5,243 nt of DNA from positions 1 to 5,243 of the forward strand of contig JAEXXS010000224.1 of the NCBI GenBank assembly GCA_023451915.1, in the 5' to 3' direction. This DNA comes from Pseudomonadota bacterium (GTDB lineage Bacteria > Pseudomonadota > Alphaproteobacteria > Rhizobiales > Rhizobiaceae). Below are positions 1 through 5,243 of this stretch, piece after piece. Position numbers and translations under genes: made by a program. The number at the start of each line of letters is the position of its first letter. Positions within the stretch are counted from its first letter, which is position 1. The notes below the pieces were generated by a model, which did no database searches, was not told where the DNA came from, and worked only from the letters and a program-made list of their open reading frames with translations.

Positions 1-381
1 TATTATGCCGACACGGATTTTTCCGGCTTTGTCTATCACGGGCGCTATCTGGAATTTTACGAGCGCGGACGCACCGATTTCCTGCGCTTGCAGGATGTGC
101 ACCATATCGAGCTTGCCGAAGGCGCGCTCGGCGAAGAAATGGTCTGGGTCGTGCGGCGCATGGAGATCGACTACAAGTCTCCGGCCCGGATGGACGATCT
201 CATTCTGATTGAAACGCGGGTCAACGAAATTCGCGGCGCACGGGTTATCATGGCGCAAAAGATCACCTGCGAAGGGCGCTTGCTCTCGGAAGCGAAAGTG
301 GAAGCGGTGATGATCACCAAGGAAGGCCACCCGCGCCGGATACCGGACGAGTGGCGCGAGGCTTTCACCAAGGAAAGCTGA
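1..381 (+). CDS. ybgC: YbgC, tol-pal-associated acyl-CoA thioesterase (3' part, start outside window)
   Basis: Reading frame 1 is open from the left edge to the TGA at 379-381, giving 126 residues. The visible start YYADTDFSGFVYHGRYLEFY is the hotdog-fold (4HBT) active-site segment; only a short N-terminal piece, probably 10-25 residues, is missing. Y2, D6 and H13 of the visible part have the same spacing as the Tyr-Asp-His catalytic set described for Helicobacter YbgC, and D6 matches Asp18 of the E. coli protein. The segments YERGRTDFLR and YKSPARMDD are also family-typical. Known members hydrolyse acyl-CoA thioesters in the cytoplasm; the link to Tol-Pal is mainly gene order and possible phospholipid metabolism. 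In E. coli ybgC abuts tolQ, whereas here 587 bp and a terminator candidate separate them, so it may belong to an upstream unit. ATG codons at 88 and further in are internal, not starts. Confidence 0.95.
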   Translation, partial: YYADTDFSGFVYHGRYLEFYERGRTDFLRLQDVHHIELAEGALGEEMVWVVRRMEIDYKSPARMDDLILIETRVNEIRGARVIMAQKITCEGRLLSEAKVEAVMITKEGHPRRIPDEWREAFTKES

Positions 382-391
382 CTTTTCAGGC

Positions 392-434
392 CGCCCTCCC
401 AAGAATTGGGGGTGCGCCTGTCGCGTTTATTTTT
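392..434 (+). terminator. Putative rho-independent terminator after ybgC
   Basis: Eleven nucleotides past the ybgC stop, 392-402 can pair with 406-416 around a GAA loop. The core CCCAA/TTGGG is perfect, and the stem extends outward through one T·G wobble, a C-G pair, one C/T mismatch and three more pairs. After a 9-nt spacer comes a T-rich stretch, TTTATTTTT, at 426-434. The spacer is longer than in a strong intrinsic terminator, so efficiency may be partial. If it works, it ends the unit carrying ybgC and gives tolQ its own promoter. Confidence 0.5.
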
Positions 435-504
435 AAAGCGCTGGCTCATTTGATGACCGAATTTGGCGTTCTCAGCCGTTATAGGTGCAAATGCTAACGC
501 ATCT

Positions 505-512
505 TTAACCAT
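505..512 (+). promoter_or_regulatory. CtrA-like half-site TTAACCAT upstream of tolQ
   Basis: TTAACCAT at 505-512 equals the half-site associated with the cell-cycle regulator CtrA in Alphaproteobacteria. A further TTAA follows at 522-525, a 13-nt gap rather than the 7 nt of the classical bipartite site. A GAATC, the target class of CcrM methylation, lies at 537-541. The site is about 455 bp upstream of tolQ, so if functional it may act on a promoter within this gap. Motif match by eye only. Confidence 0.35.
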
Positions 513-586
513 AATCTCCGATTAATCATCCTGACGGAATCGGTTGAAGGGCAGGCGGCAAGCGCAGCGCCTTCCTTTCACCAAAA

Positions 587-594
587 TTAACCGT
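587..594 (+). promoter_or_regulatory. Second CtrA-like half-site TTAACCGT upstream of tolQ
   Basis: TTAACC at 587-592, followed by GT, matches seven of the eight bases of TTAACCAT. It lies 82 bp downstream of the first copy on the same strand. It is weaker evidence than the 505-512 site because an AT-rich intergenic region can contain such a hexamer by chance. Confidence 0.28.
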
Positions 595-699
595 GACAAG
601 CGCCCTAGGGATTTAAAGTTGTAAATCCGGCATGTGTGCTTTGGGGCGGTTGCGATGCGAATGTCTGCATGTCCTGCCTGGATATGCGAACAGCGCTTG

Positions 700-775
700 A
701 AGCAGTTTCGGGAAAAGTGCCGAGCGTTTTTCCTGGCTAAGCTGCATCGAACAAGACGTAAAGCTGCGCAGATTT
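700..775. repeat. Degenerate copy of a dispersed Rhizobiales intergenic palindromic repeat (tentative)
   Basis: The run AGCAGTTTCGGGAAAAGTGC, then GAGCGTTTTTCC and a tail containing GAACAAGACGTAAAGC, resembles the general pattern of intergenic repeats I remember from Brucella, Ochrobactrum and Rhizobium (a GGAAAAGTG...CGGTTTTCC palindrome followed by an AA-rich tail). The core folds into a hairpin: 710-720 pairs with 724-734 around a CGA loop, giving eleven pairs of which three are G·T wobbles. No T tract follows on either strand, so it is not an intrinsic terminator. Boundaries are approximate and family assignment is from memory. Confidence 0.45.
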
Positions 776-818
776 GGATCAGCCGCGACGAGGGCCGATC
801 CGTGACGATTTGCGATGC

Positions 819-839
819 CGCCCGGTCCCGTGCCGGGCG
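819..839 (+). other. GC-rich perfect stem-loop in the tolQ leader
   Basis: CGCCCGG at 819-825 pairs perfectly with CCGGGCG at 833-839 around a 7-nt loop. Only three T residues follow (840-842), so it is a poor intrinsic terminator. It lies about 130 bp upstream of tolQ and would be in the 5' leader of any transcript started further upstream, where it could slow polymerase or stabilise the RNA end. The function is unknown. Confidence 0.4.
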
Positions 840-968
840 TTTGGATTCAAAACAGGATATTTCCAGCAGAAGACCGAAACGGCTCTGCGGATGGAAATGC
901 CTAAAGACAGAGAAGGTTGGGGTCTGCGGTCCGGGTCGGATCGACAAGAGCCTCGAAACGGTGGATCG

Positions 969-1679
969 ATGGAAAATGTTGCGTTAGCGGCCCCCGCCGC
1001 CGATGTTACCCTCTGGGGCCTGTTCATGCAGGCAAACTGGGTCGTCAAGCTGGTCATGCTGGGCTTGCTTGGCGCTTCGGTCTGGACCTGGGCTATCGTC
1101 GTGGACAAGGTGATTGCCTATAGCCGCGCGCGCCGCGCCATCGATCGCTTCGAACAGGCTTTCTGGTCGGGGCAGTCTCTGGAAGAACTCTATCGCAATC
1201 TCGGCGAACGCCGCACCACCGGCATGGCGTCGATCTTCATGGCCGCCATGCGCGAATGGAAGAAATCCTTCGAAAAGGGCGCGCGTTCCCCCATTGGTCT
1301 TCAGATGCGTATCGACAAGGCGATGGATGTCGCGCTGGCGCGTGAAAGCGAAAAGATGGAATCGCGCCTCGGCTTTCTGGCCACCATCGGTTCGGCCGCA
1401 CCATTTATCGGCCTGTTCGGTACGGTTGTCGGTATCATGACCTCGTTTCAGGCCATCGCTGCTTCCAAGAATACCAGCCTTGCGGTTGTGGCGCCGGGTA
1501 TCGCCGAAGCACTTCTCGCGACGGCCATCGGTCTTCTGGCCGCTATTCCGGCCGTTATCGCCTACAACAAGCTTTCGTCCGATGCGGGCAAGATCGGTGG
1601 GCGGCTCGAGGGCTTTGCGGACGAGTTTTCCGCCATACTGTCGCGCCAAATTGATGAGAAGCTGACGCCGCGCAATTGA
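969..1679 (+). CDS. tolQ: TolQ, inner-membrane motor subunit of Tol-Pal (MotA/TolQ/ExbB family)
   Basis: The 236-residue protein starts MENVALAAPA and is family-typical in length. Three membrane segments are visible at about residues 25-46, 137-160 and 178-198, with a cytoplasmic loop between the first two. The signature FIGLFGTVVGIM (147-158) and GIAEALLATAIGLLAAIPA (177-195) are strongly conserved. T152, T185 and E180 correspond to the Thr and Glu residues that line the proton path in E. coli TolQ/ExbB. TolQ forms a pentameric channel with TolR that turns proton flow into motion of TolA. Start choice: the frame is open upstream to 774, and an ATG at 891 would add 26 hydrophilic residues, but 969 gives the normal TolQ N-terminus. 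The ribosome binding site for 969 is weak (ACGGTGG region), so the start is likely but not certain. tolR follows after 46 bp. Confidence 0.97.
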   Translation: MENVALAAPAADVTLWGLFMQANWVVKLVMLGLLGASVWTWAIVVDKVIAYSRARRAIDRFEQAFWSGQSLEELYRNLGERRTTGMASIFMAAMREWKKSFEKGARSPIGLQMRIDKAMDVALARESEKMESRLGFLATIGSAAPFIGLFGTVVGIMTSFQAIAASKNTSLAVVAPGIAEALLATAIGLLAAIPAVIAYNKLSSDAGKIGGRLEGFADEFSAILSRQIDEKLTPRN

Positions 1680-1725
1680 GCGCCTTCCAGCGAATACGGC
1701 AAATCGAGCTTTCGGGAATCTTGCA

Positions 1726-2175
1726 ATGGGCATGTCGGTCGGAAATGGAATGCAGTCGGGCGGACGCCGCAGGCGTGGTCGCAAGAAGGCATTGATGAGT
1801 GAAATCAACGTGACGCCGTTCGTCGACGTGATGCTGGTGCTGCTCATCATCTTCATGGTTTCTGCGCCGCTTTTGACGGTTGGCGTGCCGATTGACCTGC
1901 CCGATACGCAGGCCAAGGCGATGAACGCCGACACGCAGCCGATCACCGTTTCGGTCAGCAATGAAGGCAAGGTCTATCTGCAGGAAACCGAAATTCCCAT
2001 CGAAGAGGTCGTGCCGAAGCTTCAGGCGATCGCCAAGACGGGCTATGAGGAGCGCATTTTCGTGCGCGGTGACAAGGCTGCCGATTACGGCACCGTCATG
2101 AAGGTCATGGCCCGCATTTCCGCCGCCGGTTTCAAGAATATCGGCCTTGTGACCCTCCAGGAGCAGGATAGCTGA
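1726..2175 (+). CDS. tolR: TolR, inner-membrane motor subunit of Tol-Pal (ExbD/TolR family)
   Basis: The protein has 149 residues, within the usual size for the family. A short cytoplasmic tail with a basic cluster (RRRRGRKK, 14-21) precedes the single membrane helix at about 32-50 in EINVTPFVDVMLVLLIIFMV. D34 in TPFVDVMLVLL is the conserved proton-carrying Asp (Asp23 in E. coli TolR). The rest is the periplasmic ExbD-type domain, which in the family dimerises and contacts peptidoglycan. With TolQ it powers TolA. The ATG at 1726 has a modest CGGGA about 8 nt upstream; ATGs at 1732 and 1750 would only shorten the tail. It ends 7 bp before tolA, so the two are probably co-translated. Confidence 0.96.
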   Translation: MGMSVGNGMQSGGRRRRGRKKALMSEINVTPFVDVMLVLLIIFMVSAPLLTVGVPIDLPDTQAKAMNADTQPITVSVSNEGKVYLQETEIPIEEVVPKLQAIAKTGYEERIFVRGDKAADYGTVMKVMARISAAGFKNIGLVTLQEQDS

Positions 2176-2182
2176 CGCCATC

Positions 2183-3253
2183 ATGAAGGCTGGCCTGACA
2201 TCTTCTGTAGCGCTCCATACCATCGTCATTGCGCTGGGGCTCTTTTCCTTTTCCTCGCCGAAGGCTTTCGACGTGCAGGATTCGGAATCGTTCCCGGTCG
2301 ACATCGTGCCGATTGAATCCATCACGCAAATTCAGCAAGGCGAGAAGACGGCTCCAATGAAGGAGAAGTCTGCGCCGATCCCGACCACCAAGCCACAAAC
2401 CGTTCCCAATGCCCAGAATGTCGGTGATCAGGAGGTCGATACCACCACCCCGCCGAAGCCCGACACCAAGGCAAAGCCCATTGAAGCAGCGGAAGAGCCG
2501 AAGGCGCAGCCGGAACCGGTGAAGAAACCGGAACCGAAGCCTGAGCCCAAGCCCGAACCGAAGCCGGAAGAAAAGCCGACGCCCGTTCCCGCGACCGAAA
2601 TGCAGGCCAAGCCGGAGCCGAAGCAGGAAGTGAAGCCCGATCCGGTGGCGGAAGCCATCGAAAAACAGGCTGAAACGCCGGATGCGAATACGCCGAAGCT
2701 GCCGGACAACGTGCCCGCGCCGCAGACCAAGCCGAAGCCGCCGCAGGCGCAGACCGCCAAGACGCCGGATCGCAAGCCGACGGAAGAAAAGAAGCCGACG
2801 CAGTCCGCATCGCAGACCTCGCAGTCGAAAAACGATGCGATTGCCGATGAGGTTTCGGCGCTGCTCAACAAGCAGAAGGCTTCCGGCGGTGGCGCAAAGC
2901 GCTCGACTGATCAGGCTTCGCTGGGCGGCAAGAAAAATACCGGCGGCTCGAAGCTCAGCCAGAGCGAAATGGATGCGCTGCGCGGTGCGATTTCCAAGTG
3001 CTGGAACGTGCCTGCCGGTGTGGCCGATGCGCCGGGGCTGGTTGTGACCGTGAAGATGAAACTGAACCAGGACGGCTCCATTCAGGGCGTTCCGGAGGTG
3101 ACATCGGGCGGTGGCGGCGATGGTGTTGGTCGTGCGGCGGCTGAAAGCGCCAAGCGCGCGGTCGCACGCTGCGCCCCGTACAATCTGCCAGCCGACAAAT
3201 ATGATTCATGGTCGGAAGTGATCGTCAACTTCGACCCGAGCGAAATGTTCTGA
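2183..3253 (+). CDS. tolA: TolA, trans-periplasmic energy transducer of Tol-Pal
   Basis: The protein has 356 residues; E. coli TolA has 421. Domain I is one uncleaved membrane anchor at about 5-24. S8 and H12 form the SxxxH motif by which TolA and TonB contact the TolQ/TolR or ExbB/ExbD motor. Domain II, about 55-215, is rich in Pro, Lys and Glu with a run of PEPK units at 116-127; this is closer to a TonB-like extended spacer than to the Ala/Lys helix of E. coli. A short segment, [12 protein letters not shown] (221-232), then a Gly-rich linker leads to domain III, about 258-356, the TonB/TolA C-terminal fold. Cys273 and Cys330 may form a disulphide, as in E. coli domain III. Domain III binds TolB and Pal. 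The Shine-Dalgarno is weak (AGGA, 14 nt upstream), which fits coupling to tolR. Confidence 0.95.
   Translation: MKAGLTSSVALHTIVIALGLFSFSSPKAFDVQDSESFPVDIVPIESITQIQQGEKTAPMKEKSAPIPTTKPQTVPNAQNVGDQEVDTTTPPKPDTKAKPIEAAEEPKAQPEPVKKPEPKPEPKPEPKPEEKPTPVPATEMQAKPEPKQEVKPDPVAEAIEKQAETPDANTPKLPDNVPAPQTKPKPPQAQTAKTPDRKPTEEKKPTQSASQTSQSKNDAIADEVSALLNKQKASGGGAKRSTDQASLGGKKNTGGSKLSQSEMDALRGAISKCWNVPAGVADAPGLVVTVKMKLNQDGSIQGVPEVTSGGGGDGVGRAAAESAKRAVARCAPYNLPADKYDSWSEVIVNFDPSEMF
2522..2572 (+). repeat. PEPK-coding tandem repeat in tolA domain II
   Basis: Residues 114-130 of TolA are a period-4 Pro-Glu-Pro-Lys series, encoded by imperfect 12-bp units (AAG CCN GAR CCN type). The units differ at synonymous third positions (CCG, CCT, CCC; GAA, GAG), so the DNA repeat is old or under protein-level selection rather than a fresh slippage tract. 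Related KPEP units recur at about residues 143-147. Expansion or contraction by whole units would keep the frame and change spacer length. Confidence 0.7.
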
Positions 3254-3298
3254 TCGGGGTTTCCCCGGTTGCCAGACCAAATGAAGCCCATTATGGGC
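3253..3298 (+). other. Two small hairpins between tolA and tolB
   Basis: CGGGG at 3255-3259 pairs with CCCCG at 3263-3267 across TTT, and the stem can extend through the tolA stop codon by one A-T and two wobble pairs. A second hairpin pairs GCCCA (3286-3290) with TGGGC (3294-3298) across TTA, ending 10 nt before the tolB ribosome binding site. Neither has a T tract, so they are not intrinsic terminators. They could protect or process the mRNA between tolA and tolB or tune TolB translation; that is inference. Confidence 0.45.
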
Positions 3299-3324
3299 AA
3301 AGGACAAAAGAGGTCCCAGAAGAT

Positions 3325-4656
3325 ATGAAAACCGGCATCCTGAACACAAAGATCCGGACAGTCCTCTCGGCTTTCGCCTGCATGATTGCCGCAAGTCTTG
3401 TCTGCACCATGCCAGCACGCGCCGTGGTGGAAATCAACATCAACAAGGGTGTGATCGAGCCTCTGCCGATTGCCATCACGGATTTCCTGTCCGCAGACCA
3501 GCTTGGTCCGAACATCACGTCGGTCATCGCTGCCGATCTTGAGCGGTCCGGCCTGTTTGCGCCGATCGACAAGGGCGCTTTCATTGAAAAGATTTCCAAT
3601 CCTGATGCCGCTCCGCGCTTCGAGGACTGGAAGGTCATCAATGCACAGGCACTGGTCACCGGTCGCATCACCAAGCAGCCGGACGGCAGGCTGAAGGCGG
3701 AGTTCCGCCTCTGGGATACGTTCGGCGGTCAGCAGATGATCGGCCAGCAGTTCTTCACCTCGCCGGATAACTGGCGTCGTGTCGCCCATATCATCGCCGA
3801 CGCCATTTATGAGCGCCTGACCGGTGAAAAGGGCTATTTCGATACGCGCATCGTTTTCGTCGACGAATCGGGCCCCGCCCAGAAGCGCATCAAGCGTCTC
3901 GCCATCATGGATCAGGACGGCGCGAATGTCCGCTATCTTTCGGATGGTCGCGACATTGCGCTGACCCCGCGTTTCTCGCCCAACCGCCAGGAAGTGACCT
4001 ATATGTCGTTTGCCGGCGGCCAGCCCAAGGTTTATCTGCTGCAGCTCGAAACGGGCCAGCGTGAACTGGTGGGCAACTTCCCCGGTATGACCATCGCGCC
4101 GCGCTTCTCGCCGGATGGCCAGAAGGTTGTCATGAGCCTGCTACAGGATGACGGCAGCGCCAATGTCTATGCGATGGATCTGCGCTCGCGCACCACGACC
4201 CGCCTGACCAACAGCCAGGCTATCGACACCAGCGCTTCCTATTCGCCGGACGGTTCTCAGGTTGTGTTCGCCTCCGACCGCGGCGGTCGCCCGCAGCTTT
4301 ATATTGCCGGGGCCGATGGCTCCAATCCGCGCCGCCTGTCGATGGGCGACGGCAGCTATTCCACGCCGGTTTGGTCGCCGCGCGGCGATCTCATCGCCTT
4401 CACCAAGCAGTCGCAGGGCCAGTTCTCGATCGGCGTGATGAAGACCGACGGTTCGGGCGAACGCCTTCTGACCTCGGGCTTCCATAATGAAGGCCCCACC
4501 TGGGCGCCGAACGGTCGCGTGCTGATGTTCTTCCGCAAGGCGGCAGGTGCCGGCGGTCCAAAACTGTTCACCATCGACCTGACGGGCCGTAACGAACGCC
4601 AGATTCAGACGCCGAATTTCGCGTCCGATCCGGCCTGGTCGCCGCTGCTCGAATAG
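3325..4656 (+). CDS. tolB: TolB, periplasmic beta-propeller protein of Tol-Pal
   Basis: The protein has 443 residues, the size I recall for Brucella TolB. A Sec signal peptide runs to about A33 (basic [10 protein letters not shown], hydrophobic core, MPARA then V34). The mature N-terminus, [14 protein letters not shown], is the region that in E. coli TolB binds TolA or folds back. Domain 1 spans about 34-170. Domain 2 is a six-bladed propeller with blade motifs RFSPN 216, RFSPD 260, SYSPD 305, VWSPR 349, TWAPN 392 and AWSPL 437, spaced 43-45 residues. This face binds Pal. Start choice: the frame is open back to 3208, inside tolA, but only ATG 3325 places the signal peptide at the N-terminus. 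AGAGG at 3309-3313 is its Shine-Dalgarno. Its ATG overlaps the TGA of a 15-codon open frame. A terminator candidate follows 30 bp after the stop. Confidence 0.97.
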   Translation: MKTGILNTKIRTVLSAFACMIAASLVCTMPARAVVEININKGVIEPLPIAITDFLSADQLGPNITSVIAADLERSGLFAPIDKGAFIEKISNPDAAPRFEDWKVINAQALVTGRITKQPDGRLKAEFRLWDTFGGQQMIGQQFFTSPDNWRRVAHIIADAIYERLTGEKGYFDTRIVFVDESGPAQKRIKRLAIMDQDGANVRYLSDGRDIALTPRFSPNRQEVTYMSFAGGQPKVYLLQLETGQRELVGNFPGMTIAPRFSPDGQKVVMSLLQDDGSANVYAMDLRSRTTTRLTNSQAIDTSASYSPDGSQVVFASDRGGRPQLYIAGADGSNPRRLSMGDGSYSTPVWSPRGDLIAFTKQSQGQFSIGVMKTDGSGERLLTSGFHNEGPTWAPNGRVLMFFRKAAGAGGPKLFTIDLTGRNERQIQTPNFASDPAWSPLLE

Positions 4657-4686
4657 GCTGCCGGTCGGAGAATCATAAAAAGATTA

Positions 4687-4727
4687 AGGCGCGGGATTTT
4701 GGTCCTGCACCTTTTTCTTTGTTTCTT
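4687..4727 (+). terminator. Rho-independent terminator candidate after tolB
   Basis: GCGGGA (4691-4696) pairs with TCCTGC (4703-4708) across TTTTGG, with one G·T wobble. Past a single C/A mismatch the stem continues with AGG (4687-4689) pairing CCT (4710-4712). A T-rich tail, TTTTCTTTGTTTCTT, follows directly. This is the best terminator-like structure in the window and would end the tolQRAB transcript, leaving pal to be transcribed separately or by read-through. Confidence 0.65.
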
Positions 4728-4750
4728 ATCGCGTCATTTGCGATGTTTTT
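4728..4750 (+). terminator. Second, weaker terminator-like hairpin between tolB and pal
   Basis: ATCGC (4728-4732) pairs with GCGAT (4740-4744) across a 7-nt loop, and GTTTTT follows at 4745-4750. The stem has only five pairs and is weak alone. Its place immediately after the first candidate suggests a tandem arrangement, or it may be chance. Confidence 0.3.
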
Positions 4751-4875
4751 GGCCTCCATTTGCGGCGATTGCCACAATCCATGCTAAAAGCCGTGTTTCT
4801 GCCGCATTTTGCCATCAAGGCCTAAAAGCAGAATTGCAGCCGGAAACGCCGGTTGCATTTGGTCTCAAGACAATA

Positions 4876-4905
4876 TTAACCATACTTCTTGAGCCTGCAT
4901 TAACC
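4876..4905 (+). promoter_or_regulatory. Paired CtrA-like boxes upstream of pal
   Basis: TTAACCAT at 4876-4883 and TTAACC at 4900-4905 form a direct repeat with 24 bp between starts, a little over two helical turns, ending 57 bp before the pal ATG. The first is a full match to the TTAACCAT half-site of the cell-cycle regulator CtrA. The location fits a promoter-proximal operator for pal. Direct CtrA binding is inference from the motif. Confidence 0.45.
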
Positions 4906-4946
4906 TCGATATGATTATTGGTTGGTTACGCAGGAACATCAAATCT

Positions 4947-4953
4947 TAAGGAG
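4947..4953 (+). promoter_or_regulatory. Strong ribosome binding site of pal
   Basis: TAAGGAG ends 9 nt before the ATG at 4963 and matches the 16S anti-Shine-Dalgarno almost completely. It is much stronger than the sites before tolQ, tolR and tolA, which fits Pal being needed in far more copies than the motor proteins. It also fixes the pal start. Confidence 0.85.
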
Positions 4954-4962
4954 CCTCGGCCC

Positions 4963-5243
4963 ATGCGCCGCATCCAGTCGATTGCACGTAGCCCGATCGC
5001 TATTGCCCTTTTCATGTCGCTCGCCGTCGCCGGTTGCGCATCCAAGAAGAATCTCCCGAACAATGCCGGTGATCTCGGCCTCGGCGGTGCAGGTGCGGCA
5101 ACGCCCGGCTCGGCGCAGGACTTCACGGTCAATGTCGGCGACCGCATCTTCTTCGATCTCGATTCGTCGCTGATCCGTGCAGACGCACAGCAGACGCTTT
5201 CGAAGCAGGCCCAGTGGCTGCAGCGTTACCCGCAATATTCGAT
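4963..5243 (+). CDS. pal: Pal, peptidoglycan-associated outer-membrane lipoprotein (Omp16), 5' part
   Basis: The first 93 codons are present and the frame runs off the right edge. A lipoprotein signal peptide (MRRIQSIARS, hydrophobic core) ends in the lipobox VAGC with the lipidated Cys at residue 25; Ala follows at +2, consistent with outer-membrane sorting. A flexible linker rich in Gly, Ala and Asn spans about 28-52, and then the OmpA-like domain begins (FTVNVGDRIFFDLDSSLI, 54-71). The peptidoglycan-binding residues of this domain would lie beyond the edge. Length in relatives is about 168 residues. Pal anchors the outer membrane to peptidoglycan and binds TolB; in Brucella it is the surface antigen Omp16. 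Terminator candidates and a 306-bp gap separate it from tolB, so it may have its own promoter. Confidence 0.95.
   Translation, partial: MRRIQSIARSPIAIALFMSLAVAGCASKKNLPNNAGDLGLGGAGAATPGSAQDFTVNVGDRIFFDLDSSLIRADAQQTLSKQAQWLQRYPQYS

Larger units (their letters stand above)
382..968 (+). other. Long ybgC-tolQ intergenic region (587 bp)
   Basis: No convincing protein gene lies here. From left to right it holds the ybgC terminator candidate, an AT-richer part with TTAACC motifs at 505-510 and 587-592 and a GAATC site at 537-541, a hairpin-forming repeat-like segment around 700-775, a GC-rich stem-loop at 819-839, a GATTC site at 844-848, and an open stretch leading into tolQ. I found no sigma-70-type promoter with good boxes and spacing, although one is expected here to drive tolQRAB. 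An open frame at 634-987 overlaps the tolQ start but its product is rich in Arg, Lys and Cys, matches no family I know, and appears to arise from the repeat and GC-rich DNA. Confidence 0.7.
4657..4962 (+). other. tolB-pal intergenic region (306 bp)
   Basis: No gene is seen. The first third holds a GAATC site (4670-4674) and the two terminator candidates. The last 90 bp hold two TTAACC boxes and the pal ribosome binding site. Weak promoter-like pairs exist: TTGCGG at 4760 with GCTAAA at 4783 (17-nt spacing), and TTGAGC at 4889 with TATGAT at 4910 (15-nt spacing). Neither is good enough to name as the promoter. An open frame at 4699-4914 begins at TTG inside the terminator and has no family resemblance. 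Confidence 0.65.

Noticed and set aside
634..987. 117-codon open frame between ybgC and tolQ
   Set aside because: The product is rich in Arg, Lys and Cys and matches no family I know. It runs through a repeat-like hairpin and GC stem-loop, overlaps the tolQ start by 19 bp in another frame, and lacks a clear ribosome binding site.
984..1970. 328-codon open frame on the - strand across tolQ and tolR
   Set aside because: It is antisense to two unmistakable genes, and its His/Arg/Gly-rich product has no family features. Long antisense frames are common opposite GC-rich codons.
2322..2871. - strand open frames rich in Ser/Ala/Gly/Phe opposite tolA
   Set aside because: Their low-complexity sequence mirrors the Pro/Lys/Glu repeats of tolA and carries no independent coding signal.
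3388..3408. Cys27 of TolB read as a lipoprotein site
   Set aside because: SLVC does not fit the lipobox (Val at -1), and a normal signal peptidase I site, PARA, follows at residue 33.
4699..4914. 71-codon open frame between tolB and pal
   Set aside because: It starts at TTG inside the terminator hairpin, has no Shine-Dalgarno, and its sequence resembles no known protein.
1..5243. A novel defence, toxin or mobile system
   Set aside because: All substantial coding sequence is accounted for by ybgC, tolQ, tolR, tolA, tolB and pal. I saw no transposase, integrase, direct-repeat array or anomalous gene.

Overview
The window carries the Tol-Pal (trans-envelope) gene cluster of an alphaproteobacterium, read entirely on the + strand: the 3' end of ybgC, then tolQ, tolR, tolA and tolB, and the 5' end of pal. 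The start of Pal (MRRIQSIARSPIAIALFMSL, lipobox VAGC, then ASKKNLPNNAGDLGLG) closely matches what I remember of the Brucella outer-membrane lipoprotein Omp16. A few residues differ from the Brucella sequence I recall, so I place the window in the Brucella/Ochrobactrum group (Brucellaceae, Hyphomicrobiales). That placement is from memory, not from a search.

Layout. 1-381: C-terminal 126 codons of the YbgC acyl-CoA thioesterase, with its start outside the window. 382-968: an unusually long 587-bp gap with a hairpin terminator candidate, TTAACC motifs resembling CtrA half-sites, a hairpin-forming segment resembling a dispersed Rhizobiales intergenic repeat, and a GC-rich stem-loop. 969-1679 tolQ, 1726-2175 tolR and 2183-3253 tolA are tightly packed. 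A 71-bp gap with two small hairpins leads to tolB (3325-4656). 4657-4962 is a 306-bp gap with one good and one weaker terminator-like hairpin, followed by two TTAACC boxes. pal starts at 4963 behind a strong ribosome binding site and runs off the right edge.

How it works together. TolQ and TolR form the inner-membrane proton-driven motor. It energises TolA, which spans the periplasm and contacts TolB and Pal. TolB is the periplasmic beta-propeller that exchanges between TolA and Pal. Pal is the outer-membrane lipoprotein that binds peptidoglycan. The system maintains the outer membrane and draws it inward at division. The residues expected to matter in the motor (TolQ T152, E180 and T185; TolR D34; TolA S8/H12) are all present, so the system looks intact.

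I see no mobile element, CRISPR array, tRNA, rRNA or undescribed gene system. The genes are textbook. What deserves a second look is regulatory: the cluster appears split into ybgC / tolQRAB / pal transcription units, and the only TTAACC boxes I could find lie in the two large gaps that separate them.
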